In this document: one piece after another, positions 1-12,800 of the stretch
Numbering within the stretch: the stretch's first letter is position 1
Layout: each line of letters begins with the position of its first letter
From: Vitis vinifera
Taxonomy: Eukaryota > Streptophyta > Magnoliopsida > Vitales > Vitaceae
Assembly: GCF_030704535.1 (NCBI RefSeq)
Contig: NC_081818.1
Location: 27,355,501-27,419,500 of the forward strand
DNA length: 64,000 bases
Direction of reading: 5' to 3'
Position numbers and translations under genes: made by a program
The notes under the pieces: model-generated
Database searches by the model: none
Seen by the model: only the letters and a program-made list of their open reading frames with translations
Told to the model about the DNA's origin: nothing

Positions 1-86
1 AACTATTAATTTACAATTTGAATGTCTAGTATATTTCTTGAAATTCTTGACATATTAACAGTTATGGGTTTTTCTCCTTGTCTCAG

Positions 87-1421
87 GAAAGAAGATTACA
101 TGGTATATCTAGCTTGTCACAAGATTCAAATGGTGTGTTTATTTCAGCATCCTGCATGGATAATAGGTACCTCCTGATTCTGTTTAGCATCTTTTCTCAG
201 TAACTGCATTAGCTTCAATTCAGAGGACAGTCACATGCGCTTAAAATGACTAGTACCAGGGGTTCATGCTTTCATGTCACCACCCCAAGTATTTTATTCT
301 GTCATGGAAACCTTGAGATCAAGATATATTCCCAACTTATCACCATAAAAAAGCTTCTAGATGTCTAATTCAGATTTTTGTTATTGGTTTGTCAGGATTT
401 ACTTGTACAATGTACTGAATCTTGAAAAGGGTCCAATAAATTCTTTCTCTGGATGTCGAATAGAATCCTTCTATGTAAAGGTAAACATTTTTTTCATTGA
501 CGATAGTGTCACACTCTATTGTAAAACTGATGACCTACCTTTGATTTTGATTTGCAGTCAACAATTAGCCCTGATGCAGCTCACATACTTAGTGGTTCCA
601 GTGATGGAAGCGCCTACATATGGCAGGTACGGTTTCTTTTCATAAGCACAGGCTTTTGGAGTCCGACCTTGTTCAAGATGTAACATCATTATTTGTGTTA
701 AACCAGGTGAACAAGCCGCTAGCAGATCCCATATTATTGAAAAGTCATGAAGGAGAAGTCACAGCAGTAGATTGGTACATGATCTTGACACCAAATGGTT
801 CTGGTCCCTTGTTTTCCTTTACAAACAAGTAAACCATTTTTGCGAAATTCCTTTGCAGGTGTTCATCTGAGCTTGGAAAAATAGCAACTTCCTCAGATGA
901 TTACTCGGTAAGCAAGACAAGTATATGAATCATCTAAAATTAGTATATTTGGCAATGTTTCTTCTGGTGCTCAACTAAATGTATGTTTAACATATGTAAT
1001 GATGTCCAATGATTAGTTTCTATAAACCTTTATTTGTCAGGTTCGCGTTTGGGACATGCAGAGCAGTTGTTCCTCAAGCTCAAGATCTCCATCTTCCATT
1101 AGAAGGAGAGGAATGGCAATCCCAAACATGGAACCTAGAAATATTTTCATGCATGAAGAACCATCGAGTTCCACAAAGGATTCTAGGAGTTTGTGTCCAC
1201 CAGATGAAGTAGCAGACCAACTCAACTCACATAATCCAATTACAATGCCCAAAATCAGTACTCCTGAATCCCAAAAGCAACAGTTTTCATTGGAACTGGA
1301 TTTGCAAGAAACTTTTGAGAAAACCCCAGATGCTGCATTGAAGAGCCCAGCTTCTGTTTTGAACCCTCCTCCCTCCTTGAAAAGGAAAACAATCAGAGAT
1401 TACTTTCTAGCGTCTTCATGA
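87..1421 (+). CDS. DTL: CDT2/DTL-like WD40 protein, 3' half (last six exons)
   Basis: Probable substrate receptor of the nuclear CUL4-DDB1 ubiquitin ligase (CRL4-CDT2), which in other eukaryotes destroys CDT1 and other PCNA-bound proteins in S phase. Exons read as 87-166, 396-480, 558-626, 707-774, 859-907 and 1041-1421, all with GT-AG borders and continuous phase, giving 243 residues of the C-terminal part. The first exon carries [18 protein letters not shown]. Later exons give WD-repeat signatures such as [30 protein letters not shown] and [14 protein letters not shown] Ser-rich, low-complexity tail follows and ends in [13 protein letters not shown], which resembles a degenerate PCNA-binding (PIP) box. 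The 5' exons lie outside the window. The family call rests on remembered similarity to plant DTL proteins and is fairly firm; the ligase role is from the family. Confidence 0.8.
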
Positions 1422-2912
1422 AACTTACTAGTTCATTCCTCAAGACTATTTTTGTCATACAGCACTGCCATGATTCTTTTTGGTCAAGAAAAAGGTGGAG
1501 CAGCAGCTTTTCGGATAATTGAGAGAGTAAGTTCTTTCTGCTTTTCTGTTGCTTTCTATCCTTTATTTTATTTCATTTTCAAAATTGGAGTATTGTTTCC
1601 TAAGAAATTTGAAAAGCTTGATAGATGGTGAAGACAATGCAGTGACTAATTTTGGCTTTCCTTTAATTAAGAACCCCATTTACGAAATATGATCAAAGGA
1701 AACTTCACATTTATTCAATGCGATCTAGTTTTAAAACCTTCAAAAATTTTCTGAAGCAGCATTGGAAGAGTGCACTTTTTCAAAGGAAGTCTTGACATTT
1801 TGAAAATTTTGGAATTTACTCTAGTATTGTTGGCTTGTGAATTTGCAGGGTGGTATATGAAATGTAAAGCGGGATTTCATCATCAGCATGGCAAGAATAA
1901 AACAAAAGTATACAGATACATGTAATGAAGTTGGAAGGATTTTGATGTAGATTTTTTATTCATTACAAGGGATTTCATTCATTTGTACCGCAATAGGAAA
2001 AGGCAAAGTGGAAGTACAGTAAAAGACAAAATTAGGATCTCACCATTGTACTTGAATCTTAAGATCTATTTTCTTATCCCCTGATTTATATACTTGATCT
2101 ACACTTTCTATGGTGGACATTGGGAGTTTGATAGATATCATTGTTTTTTCCTACCAAATCATTCAGAACTTATATAAAGACAGAAAACTGCTAGCCCATA
2201 CGATTATTGTAACAATGCTATGAGTGATACAGTGAGCCGTGAGGATGAGAATGATCTCACCATGATTAAATTCAAGTGTGATATTGTGCCATCCATTTCA
2301 TAAGTAAACATAGATAATATAATGACAATAATCATCTAAGATTAGAGTATAGAATTACATTTAGCTGCATGAAATTCAAAACTGATACACAGATTTGCGT
2401 TTGGAGTGGAACTGTACAGTCTGGGGCAACGGAGTGTCAGCTTAGAGGTCTGGGAGGTGGAACGGTTGAGGATCTGCCAACAGAAAGGTGCAGGTAATTT
2501 TGAAGGAGGGAGAGTAATGAAAATTCTTGGCAGAAGCAGGCAACATAAAATGCAACATTAATCTTCCACACCTAAATTGAGGTCCATGCCCATTCCACCT
2601 GAAGTTCTTCTACCTAAATTTAACATGCTTGTCGAGTTCGAAAAGTCCATTTCAGAGAGTTCTACATGTTTTTGTTTTCCTGTAGTCCAATGTTATCCTC
2701 AATTGTTTCCTGTTATAAGATGATCTACAATCAAATCCTGCCAGTCCCTTTCAACCAGCTGAATCATTCTGTGGAATGGGTGATGAGTTCATATCCAAGG
2801 CAGACTAAAGCATGAGACACTAAGAACCAACTAACATCCAATAAACAATAAACTTGTGAACAAGTGCCCAATCTACTGACCTTGTAGGGCATAATCTTAT
2901 TTGTTAGTTTTT
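1422..2912. other. DTL 3' UTR and convergent spacer
   Basis: Non-coding stretch between the convergent DTL and MKK3 stops. A GTAAGT at about 1528 and an AG at about 1848, after a T-rich tract, could be a 3'-UTR intron of DTL. No other gene is visible. Confidence 0.4.
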
Positions 2913-5900
2913 CTATTGGATGATGTAGAGATCTTGTTTGGTTATGAAGTAGCGGCCAATGGCATCTCCCGGTTCCATGATAAACTGCTCCTGAAATGTT
3001 CCCATCCGATTGCTAGAAATTTCGATTGAAAGATCTTTAAAACTAGGCAAACCTTCTACTTGTACACCATCTCCACATATGAGGAACTGATTCCCAACAA
3101 TAAAGGATCCTGATACACGAATGGCAACTCCATCTTGTCCATGACCACGGCACTGAAGTTTTTCCACAACATGCACAAGTCGTTCAGGAGGCCAGTCACC
3201 CACTAATGTACTTCGAATGCCCGACAAAGTAGCAAAAATATCATCTGAACCAACAGATTGTTTACCCGAGAAACTACAAAGGATAGAGGTTTCTGTTAGT
3301 AGAGGAGAGAAGCCAAAGATTGAACCACTACCAAAGTGGATAATTATAACCACTAAGCATAGAACAACATGCCACCGCACGCAGAGTCAAAAACAAACAA
3401 ATGAAGCCATTATTTATTTTGATTGAAAATTATCGGTAAAAAATTTTCCATGGAAAAACCATTTCATAGGCCTAATAGATATTGGATATATCAACATGAA
3501 GCTTGGGGAAATTTATCCCGTTTCTTCAGTAAGCTTCCTGTAAAAAAAAAAAAAAAAAAAGCCTTTAGATTTAAAATCTATTTTTCTTTCCTGGTGTCTG
3601 TTGAAGCAAATAGGGCATAAGTTATTTTCAAGATCATGAATTTACCTAATTTTGTTCCAAACACACATGAAGCTTTCAATTAAATCTCATATGGTCGAAC
3701 ATCAGTAGCTAATATATTTGAATCTCTCTTTGTAAAGCTGCCAAATCTAACTTTCACTTTATGAAAATCATAGGAAAAAATGGGACAGTGAGAGTACCTG
3801 AAAGTTGAATCTTTCTTATATAAGGTCTTTGTATGTTGCCAAAGGTCATCAGGCCCATCAAAAAGTAAGTAATAGTGTATCATCAGCATCTGGTCAGCAA
3901 ATGTAAGTGAAATTAGTATTTGTTGAATTGGAAGCAAAAGTGCCCAGCTTTTATTCTGAATATCGGTTTAAGCTTCAACTGTATGAATGTCCAGGTCTAA
4001 ATCACTGGGTAAAGCTAGTGTAATAGTGGCTTAAATCTAAGTAATTTTTTTTAAACTTAAAGCCAAATAATTTGAATGGATTGAAGCCATATGAAACTAA
4101 ACTGTTCCTCTCTTATCTCTTAAATGTTTTATAGAAATAAAACATATAAATTCCTCGCTAACATTAGAAAAGACTGAGAAGCCAATGGAAAAATTACTTT
4201 AAGACACCGAGGTCCTCCATTCCAGTTAAAGGGCACTTTTTGTGTGATGAAATTTTTTTTAATATAAACACAAATCCAAAAACGAAGTATTCATAAGTCC
4301 AAAAACTGCTGGAAGAATGACAAGCAGATGTGATTGATCATCCACAAAAAAGGGACACCAAGATGCTGCCCCTCTGTCCATTAATAGAATTAAAGTGGAT
4401 GGATGAGAAGAAGTTCCCCAGGGAAACCCACAACAGAAACAGAGGGTGAAAAAAATAAGGTTGCTCCAAGGAGGCTGTCAGATCAACGCATATAACCCTA
4501 TACCAGAGGGAATTATTATAGAACAGTAAGAACATAGGGAAGAAAGATTATATTCACAAAATGACCATTAAAAAAATAACCAGATCAACATTCAGGAATA
4601 GAAAACAAGAAAAATAGAACCAGACATGTTTGCATTAGAGATTAGTTAAAGCTAGGCCCAAAGAAAGACAAGACAAGGGGATGATTGTAGAGATGGCTCG
4701 AGCCACTGCAATGATTGCTAGTGAATACATTAGAAAGTTGTGACATGGGTCCTGATTGAAAGTGCTACAAGTAGAAGGGGAACCAAAAAGAACATTGCTT
4801 GAGATAGTGAGAAAACAGGCAATGCCCTGTGGACTTGAAAGTAGATATGATTCTAAGAAGACAAAAAATGCAAAAAATATTTGCATTTACAACCCCAAAT
4901 AGTCAGAATGACAAAAGTTAGGTTGATTGAAGCACAAGTTAATCAATGCCAAATATTGATCACTTTCTGGAAATCTTCAAAAAAGCAAAGTTGGGCTATA
5001 TCCACATGGATAACTTACCATTTTGCCTGCTCTTTCATATAGTTCTAATAATTTCCCTTTTAGATTTCAACTGTCTTTATTTTGTAACCTAAAACTACTG
5101 CTACAAATAATTCCTTTTAATGGAGAAATATTGACCACAAGTTATTGGATCTTTCTAAGCACCATATATCTTCTAGTCATGGTTTAGAAATAGGAGATCA
5201 GGAACAAAAACGTTCAATTTTAGGCATCAGTATGATATGAATCTAGAGCACCTGCTTTTATTGCATTACACAAAGCTTTCAATTCAAATGATTTGTGATT
5301 GGGATGATTTTAACGTAGATAACCACCCTAAATGGATCACCAAGTGGGAGTTATTATATCACCAAAAAAATAACGTCTCAGTCATAGTGGTCATATGGCC
5401 ATGTTTTGTCTGTAAGACTAGAAGCAAAATACGGTGCCCCCTTTCTAATTTTTCCCATAGGTCATCTGGGCATCTTGAACTTTGGTGATCTAAACATTCA
5501 TATCTATATTCATATGAAAAGAAATCCATTCAGATCCACATCCAACAAAAATGTCCCCAGGTAATTTAAATAGCATAGATGTTTGCCCCTTCCATCTATT
5601 GTAGAGCTGCCAAATTCGTACAGTTGTTAGCACATTCTAACAGGTTAATAATTGGAAAGTGCAAGGTACTTACATCTGCCAGATCCTTCATCTTTTGTGT
5701 TGGGTCAAAAATGCTTCGGACAAATGCCGTTAAATCTACTCTGGCATGCTCATACTTTGTAATAAATGGGTGGGAAAGAAGCTGCAGCCAAGGATACAAA
5801 TTATACAATGTTGAGTTTGAATTATCCTCTTTTGATTTAGTTCACAATCTCTATAGAAATACTATAGTTTGAAAGCTTTGTAAAATACCATGTAAGTTAC

Positions 5901-8795
5901 ATGCCAAAATCACAGTACTAAACAACTAAGCCATGAATCAATAAATACACTGAGAGGGTATTTGGACTGCCTATCGAAATTGATTTGCTTATTGTACTTT
6001 ACATGGCATCTGAACATACAATGATACAAATAGGTTGCACAATATTGAAACATCAGGGTTATTACCAGAACAAGGATATAAGATCATGTATTCAAATCCT
6101 AACAAAAAAGCTCAAAGGACTGATTCAAATTCCATGGAAAATTCAAATACCCATAAAGTTTCTCTATCTATAAATACTGCATCAGGTATCTGCCTTTTGC
6201 TCACCTGCTCTGCTGTCGGCCTTGCATCTGCATCCTTCTGAAGGCAAGCATCAATAAATGAGCAGAACTCAGCTGAAAATATGTGTTTTGGTGGAGATGG
6301 TGATGGATCATCCAGTATCTGCCATGAAGAAACAGGAATTGTTAGTTGCAATGCGAAACACAAGAATGCCATGCAGATAGAAGTAACTAATTAAATTAAA
6401 CTGACAGTGTTTAAATATTTTAGCATCAACCATGAATCTACAAACTTTTCAAGGTTTTGATTACTAAGAATGTCATGATTGCTAGGGTACTAAATTTTAC
6501 ATACAGGTTAAAGCAACCATTAAAATTTACATGCCCATCTCCTTTTCTTCCTGTGCAGAAGAAGTCCAAACTTCAGAGATTCTTAATATGACCAACACTT
6601 CTATACAACCAAATACTAATGCAGATAATATGTACAAAATTTGTTTGGTTTACACCAGATAAATACTCTAATAATGTAAGTTTATAGAATGTTTGTAAAA
6701 GTTTGAAAGCTCCAACTTCTAATTACTTGAGAAAGATAGCACAGAGAAACCTTAATCAAATAGAGAGAGAGAGTATGTTACCTGCAACATAAGATTAACA
6801 GGTCCTTCATTAGCTGTATATGGGAATTCCCCTGTACCACATTCAAAGAGTGCAAGACCAAGGCTCCAAATATCAGCTGGATAAGAATAGTTCTCATTCC
6901 GAATTCGCTCAGGTGACATATATGTAACAGTTCCAACAAAAGTAGCACACTGATAAACCACATTTAGAGCAACAAACGAGATATAGTCATAACCAATATC
7001 TGTGCCCATGTAAAACAGGAAAGTAAGAACCATCAATTCAAATAAATACACACTAAGAAAAGCATCAGCAAAGTAACTACAACAGATTGATATAGTACTA
7101 GACTTACCATTGCCACAGAATTCTCTAAGCCAGCACTTATACCAAAATCTGTTATCTTTGGCTCCCCCTTAAGATTTACTAGCAAATTTGCTGGCTTTAT
7201 GTCTCTATGAACTAAATGTCGAACTCCATGCAAGTAGCATAGTCCCTTGAAGACAAATGCAAAATATTTAAACTTACATGAGAAAGAACATATCTTCATA
7301 TATCAAACTTCTGTAAAGCAGAAAACCTAGCTGAACCAAAGAATTTATATTTACATGTAGTAGCTTTCGAACCATAGATGAAAGAACTGGTTCTGGTATA
7401 CATTTCTGCACCCGTATGACATCTGCCAAGGACCCTCCATCCATGTACTCTAAAGCTATACTTATCTGTCCAGAGTCTGGAGTATAAAATGCCCCATGAA
7501 ACTCCACAAGGCCCTCATAACAAGGTGCCTCACACAGCATCCTTATCTCAGTGAGAAGCTGTTGCCTTTTCTCCTGGTATGCAAAATAGGAATGTTTATG
7601 TAAGACAATATGATAAGTGCATAATATCGCACAGCATCCACATCTCAGTAAGAAGCTTCTGCCTTTTCTCCTAATTTGTGAAATGAGAATATCTGTGTAA
7701 GAAAAGACAGCATGTGACTGGTATCCCTTTGCAATCTAATCTACTAATTATATTGTCAATAAGCAGAATTCTGTTAGCATTGCTGACTCTTTAGATATTT
7801 TTCATGGATCACAGGGATTGATATTGTTCTAGGTCAGGAATCCAAACATTGCCATCCTTCAAGACAGATATTAATGATATTGTTCATGTGGTGGTGTAAT
7901 AATCAAAACTAGTGGGATGTAAAACAGTAGCCAAAATGCTGTCAATCATATTGAGTTTTATGTTACCACTTATAGATGCAGGTAGCACTTAAGAACTCTG
8001 ACAAATTCATTGAACAGAAGAAGTACTTCTCAAATTGTACCGAAACAAAAAAAAATCCTTTCCCTTCACAGCATGGCAAAACACCAGGACCAAGAACCTA
8101 AGTGTGTTTTTTTTTTTTTCCTTTTTTGGTTAACTGTATGTTAAACAAAACCAAACAAATCCTGAAACTGGCAATATGGAAGTTGAATATTTTTTTAGTG
8201 CCTTAAAGAGTAGTGATACAGTATCTCAACCAATTGAGCTAACACTACTAAAAGTAGTATGTAAAAACCATGCTGCCCATATAATTCTGTCCAGTAACTA
8301 TGGGAGCCAGAAGTAATAAAATGCACATTCAAAAAACAAGTGAGATACACAAACCTTTTCAAAAATATTAATCTTCTTCAACGCAATAATTCTATGAGTG
8401 GGTATATGGATAGCTCTCTGCACAACACTGCTTGCACCACTACCTATGGCTCCAAAAATCCTCATCTCATGGGAAGCACACCGATAAGTCCTTTCTTTAT
8501 AATCTGCTTCATCTACTGGAGAAGATGAGCACTTTAGCAACCCGAGCTCATTTATATTGTATACTCCACATGATTTGCTCAATAAGTTAACTGTTCCACC
8601 ATCCGACAGCTTCACAAAACCAATAATTTATTAGTAAAAAATCTTCATGTCGCATTGCCAAATTGCCAATTTCTCCGACAAAGAGAATCTCACCATATAA
8701 GAATCACAAGGGTCCAAAGTTGATCCAGCTGATAAGCCTTTATCGGGATCAAACAATGGTGAAAGTTTCTTTTTCAATTCCTCTAATCCAGCCAT
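2913..8795 (-). CDS. MKK3: MAP kinase kinase 3 (MKK3) with C-terminal NTF2-like domain
   Basis: Dual-specificity kinase that phosphorylates MAP kinases, in plants acting in ABA, jasmonate, dormancy and pathogen signalling. Nine coding exons on the minus strand: 8694-8795, 8355-8609, 7355-7573, 7108-7245, 6782-6949, 6205-6318, 5674-5781, 3798-3889, 2913-3273. They join in phase to 518 aa, close to the 520 aa of Arabidopsis MKK3. Start is [11 protein letters not shown]. Visible motifs: Gly-rich loop [11 protein letters not shown] (about 87-97), ALKK lysine (about 112), [10 protein letters not shown] (205-214), DFG (225-227), plant S-x5-T activation loop with S235 and T241, and [10 protein letters not shown]. 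From about residue 365 an NTF2-like domain follows ([28 protein letters not shown]), which marks group B MKKs. No key residue is missing. It converges on DTL. Function is from the family. Confidence 0.95.
7533..7701 (-). repeat. Tandem duplication of the MKK3 exon 3 start
   Basis: About 72 bp spanning the 5' end of MKK3 exon 3 and its acceptor (7533-7604) recur 97 bp away at 7630-7701 inside intron 2. The second copy keeps an AG acceptor and an open frame reading [14 protein letters not shown], against [14 protein letters not shown] in the real exon, but no obvious donor follows. It looks like a decayed pseudo-exon. Confidence 0.75.
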
Positions 8796-9850
8796 GATTA
8801 ATTACTATACTGGTCCTTTTTTCCCTTAAGAAAAGCAAAAGAAAACCATCAATGCCCCTTGATAGCTATACTGTGCATGGTGAAGCCAATCTATGAAACA
8901 AAAATGAATGAGCCATCTCAACCAGACAAGCTTCAACATTATCTTATATTCAATCATGCTCCATTTGGTTGCTAAGAAATCAAAAAGAGAAAAGAGTAAG
9001 TAACACTTGAAAACATACAGTTTCTGATGCTTTCATTCCCAAAAAGCGCGCCACTTTTTGACTCAACTAGGCCTTTATTTTCCTTAAGTTTCTTCACAAC
9101 CAAACAGAGCATCAAATCCATTTCCTTGCGACTGATTCCATGCTCCATGCTTGTGACATTGTGAAGTCACAATAATTCCATCAATTCTATTGTGATTTAC
9201 AAAAACTATTGTGATTGGAACTTCGAATTCGTTATAGCAGTAAAATTATCAGAAATTATAATTCTTTAAATAAGGCCAATTTTCGCTTTCCAAGAGCAAC
9301 CCCATTTAGCTCGATCACATTGGCTGTATACCCAAATAACGTTATCAATTGATTCCATTGCTTATCAACACACAATTAAAATGATTCAACATCTATGAAT
9401 ATCCCAAAACCCCCAATACAATTCTTGTAGAACTAAACATCTAATCATGACCTGCGCACACACAATTAAAAACCCTAAACCCTAACTTCAATCAAATCAG
9501 GCAATGTTTTCCATTCAAAAATTACATCAAACAATTCATTATCAATAAAACCCTAAAAATTCAAAAAATAAAATTATTGAAAATTTTATTTGCATAAAAA
9601 AATAAAAATAGAATTGACAATCAAAGTTTCAAAATTTTACTTACAGTAACAGTTAGGTTTCCATAATTGGGATTTTTGGTGTGTCAAGGATCACTGCTTC
9701 TGCGATCTTGGCATTCAAGGGAAGAGAATGGATTCCGTGCAGTGGAGTGCTATGCAGTTTTGGTAGGTTCAATACGATTACGTGGCGTCTTGTGATTCGT
9801 TGAGAAAAGTTCAGGTGCTGTAGGTTGGATGTAGATCTAGTATACGGACC
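8796..9850 (-). promoter_or_regulatory. MKK3 leader: probable 5' UTR with an intron
   Basis: On the minus strand a GTAAGT donor lies at 9639-9644, next to a more mixed-composition block at 9645-9850 that could be the first, non-coding exon. A plausible acceptor lies just upstream of the ATG, near 8826-8830. The region between is AT-rich and holds a small MITE. Transcript ends cannot be set from sequence alone. Confidence 0.4.
8958..9110. mobile_element. Small hAT-like MITE in the MKK3 leader
   Basis: The ends GCTCCATTTGGTTGCTAAGAAA and, read from the other strand, GCTCTGTTTGGTTGTGAAGAAA form an imperfect inverted repeat of about 22 bp around 153 bp. I could not find a clean target duplication, so the exact borders and the superfamily are uncertain. 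Confidence 0.45.
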
Positions 9851-9899
9851 ATCAGATACGAGCGAATCAAGCCATTGTGGTGCGTCCTTCACAGGAGGC

Positions 9900-10449
9900 C
9901 CGAAATTTAATGGGCTTGTCAAGATCTGGTTGGATTCGGTTGGGCTTATTATCTATTTGAGATTTCAAAATTTCAACGTTTCTAAAATTAGAGACGTGTC
10001 TATACTCATTATTGGATTCATTCTTATTTTGCTACATCCGGATAAATAAATAAAAAATAAAAATAAAAACCCGGAGAGTGAGTTTGACGGTATTTTTAAT
10101 CAAAGTGTTTTCTCCAATAGTATTTTTTAGAGAATCGCTTGTCAAGTATTTTTTTTTAAAAAAAAAAACACTACAAGTGATTTTTTAATATTATAGATGA
10201 TTTTTCATATTTTTAAAAATATTTTTAAAAATTCTTCAGGTTAAAAATACTTTTTAAGAAATCACTGTTAAACAGACTTTAAATACAATTGATAACAACC
10301 TAATTATGAAATTTTTTATTTTAGTTTTAGTTGTGGGTAAAGCTGCTAAAATGCTTTAAATAAAATAAGTGGAGTTATTTTTGAGTTCTCTAAGTTTTAA
10401 CTAAACTAATACAAAATCTAGTGAGATAAAGGGTTAAAAAAAGCCAAAA
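9900..10449. other. AT-rich spacer
   Basis: AT-rich DNA upstream of MKK3 with T and A runs and loosely inverted tracts at 10100-10260. I see no gene. Confidence 0.5.
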
Positions 10450-12424
10450 TGGTAGCCGTTTGGATATCCCTTTTTGGCTTACTAATTGCAATCAAATGTT
10501 GCTTTTGGGGAAGTGCTTGAGTTGAAGCATCTTTTTCATCTACAATACCTTAACTACTATTTGTCTCATTGGCATTTGTTGGATCAATTGATGTTGTCTC
10601 AAATTTCAGTTGTTCTAAAGTATTGAAATCTTTTCCTCAATCTTCTCCTTTCCATAATAATTGTTCTTTACACATTTTAGTAGAATAATTCCAATAAAAA
10701 TCAAATTTTGACTTAAAAAGTATTTTGTTCCAATATGGACATCAAAGACAATATTCTTTCTTACCTATACTAAACTTCATGAAAAATGTTTTCGTAGCTC
10801 TTATATCTAATTTAGAATCTTTCATGTAAAAATAAGCAATGACACAAAAATATGTCAAAAAAATCATAATCATTAGCAATGGTTTAAACTATACCTCAAT
10901 AAGAATTTTGCCCACGATTACAAGTAATGGTACATGACCAATAAGTGATATACGTAAACAATTGTCTCTAACGCAAAAAAAAATTCTCAATTCAACATTT
11001 GACAATGTATATCAAACTTTTTTCCAAAAAGTTTGATTTATACTGTTTGTTACTTCGCTATATTGTGGTATATTTCAAATTGGGAAGTGTTGACCAATGC
11101 CCTTATTTTGACACGGAAAAATAGATCGCTTTTGTATTCACCACATTTATTTAGTTTAAATCGTTCAATCTTTATGTGATTTTAATAATCTTTTTCCATT
11201 TAAAAATACTCTCAAAACTTCATCGTTAGTTTTCATGACATACACCCAAACTCTTCTCAAGAAGTCATCAGTGAAATATATCAATAGAATGGATTACAAT
11301 GCCAAATTTCACACTATAGTAAAAAATTACAATACAGATAAAATTTTAGTTTGTACGTTTTTGTATCCTTCACTAACCTTTGCATCACCAAGTTTTTTAA
11401 AGTCTTTTAACTTGTATGTCCCAAAAGCATAAGCCATAGTCTTATAATTTCTAGTTTTTCCATCATCTTTAGCGATTATAGCTTTTGATTTAATAATTGT
11501 TTTCACCTTAAAATTGTACAAGTTATTCTTTCTTATTTCTTTTATAACCATGAGTCCATTTAACATGACTTTCAAAAACCCATATTTCATTATGATGGTG
11601 AACTATACGAACTCTAATGCTCCTAACGAGACAAAACATTTCTTTAAACTTGACATATAGCAGACATTTGCAAAGTTTTGGTTGATCCGTCATGAGTCTT
11701 AAACTAAATTGAGTATATTTCTATTATGTTACAAGTATTACTATTGCTAAAAAAAAACAACTCTATTATATAGTGTTTTTGAAGCTAGAAATCCACTCCT
11801 TATAGTGACACATGTGATAAGTGTTACTAAACTCTAAATTCCACTCACTTGAGTTGCATATCAAAGATAAGCTAACCACATCAAAGCTTGACTCAACATC
11901 TCTATACTTGGCAACACATCGAAGATCATCTCACCTTATTATTCTTTTGGAGCTTAGGACAATCCTTCCTCCAATACCTCCCTTTATGACAAAAAACATA
12001 TTCATCTTTTATGGATTTGTCTTTAGATTAAAAGTTGTCTCTTTTATTATTTTATTAAAAACATGTATATGATCATTCATAAACATATACTCAGTTGACA
12101 TTCGAAGAAAGAAAGTTTTTCCTTCAAATAAAGTTAGTTTTCTAAATTTCATATACTTACCCTCTAATGTCTTCCATAGATTTTTGTAGATATTTCCTTC
12201 ATTACAAAGTAATTTTTTTTTAGGTTTAATAAGACATAAATGAATAGAACTGCATGCTTGATGATTGATCTTTACCCATTTTTTATCATTCACATTTTTA
12301 GATTTCTCTTTAAGAGCAATATATAAATTATGCTGACACAAATATTCAATACCTCACATTGTCACATCCCAAAGTTGTTAATTCCATCAAATTTATGTAG
12401 CTTGAATTTCTCATTGGTAGCCAT
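10450..12424 (-). mobile_element. Decayed Ty1/copia retrotransposon (gag to integrase), no RT seen
   Basis: Read on the minus strand. Gag begins at 12424 with MATNEKFKLHKFDGINNFGM and then a stop where copia Gag normally has Trp. Gag similarity continues through 12341-12009. A zinc-knuckle relic (FCHKGRYWRKDCP) lies near 11940-11990, having lost its first Cys and its His. The GAG-pre-integrase signature NLYNFKVKTI falls within 11327-11590, and an integrase trace (RRVWVYVMKT) near 11220-11270. The similarity fades at KPKRDI near 10465, the linker before reverse transcriptase. Many frameshifts and stops are present, so it cannot encode proteins. The family call rests on motif order and is solid; the exact ends are not. 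Confidence 0.75.
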
Positions 12425-12800
12425 AGTGTTAACGAGTGAAGCCTATTTGCCATTTTTCTTTTAGCTAGTAATCAAACTTGAAAACAAACAAACCTTGATA
12501 GACTTGGTCCTTATAACAATTGTTAGAATCAAAGACTTGGTCTTCTCATATGAAAATCAATTGACTATCAATAAGCTTAAGTTAATTTTCTCTATATGAT
12601 TTAAGTCACACCAAATCTCGAGCCAACAATCTTTGGACATACTTCTTGGGCCAACACTAAATCTCAAGGCACACAATCTCAAGCTTACATCATGAGTCAA
12701 TATCAAATCTTGAGCCAAGACAACCTTGGGCATATTTTGCAAACCTAATATTTAATTATAAGTACCTCACACAGTAATTAATCGTGTATTATACCTCTTA
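12425..12800 (-). mobile_element. Possible 5' LTR and primer-binding region of the copia relic
   Basis: Just upstream of the Gag start in element orientation, near 12495-12525, is a decayed sequence resembling the tRNA-Met primer site context of copia elements. Beyond it, 12530-12770 repeats the word 'aaatctTGAGCCAA' with variants. No second LTR was found, so this is tentative. Confidence 0.35.
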
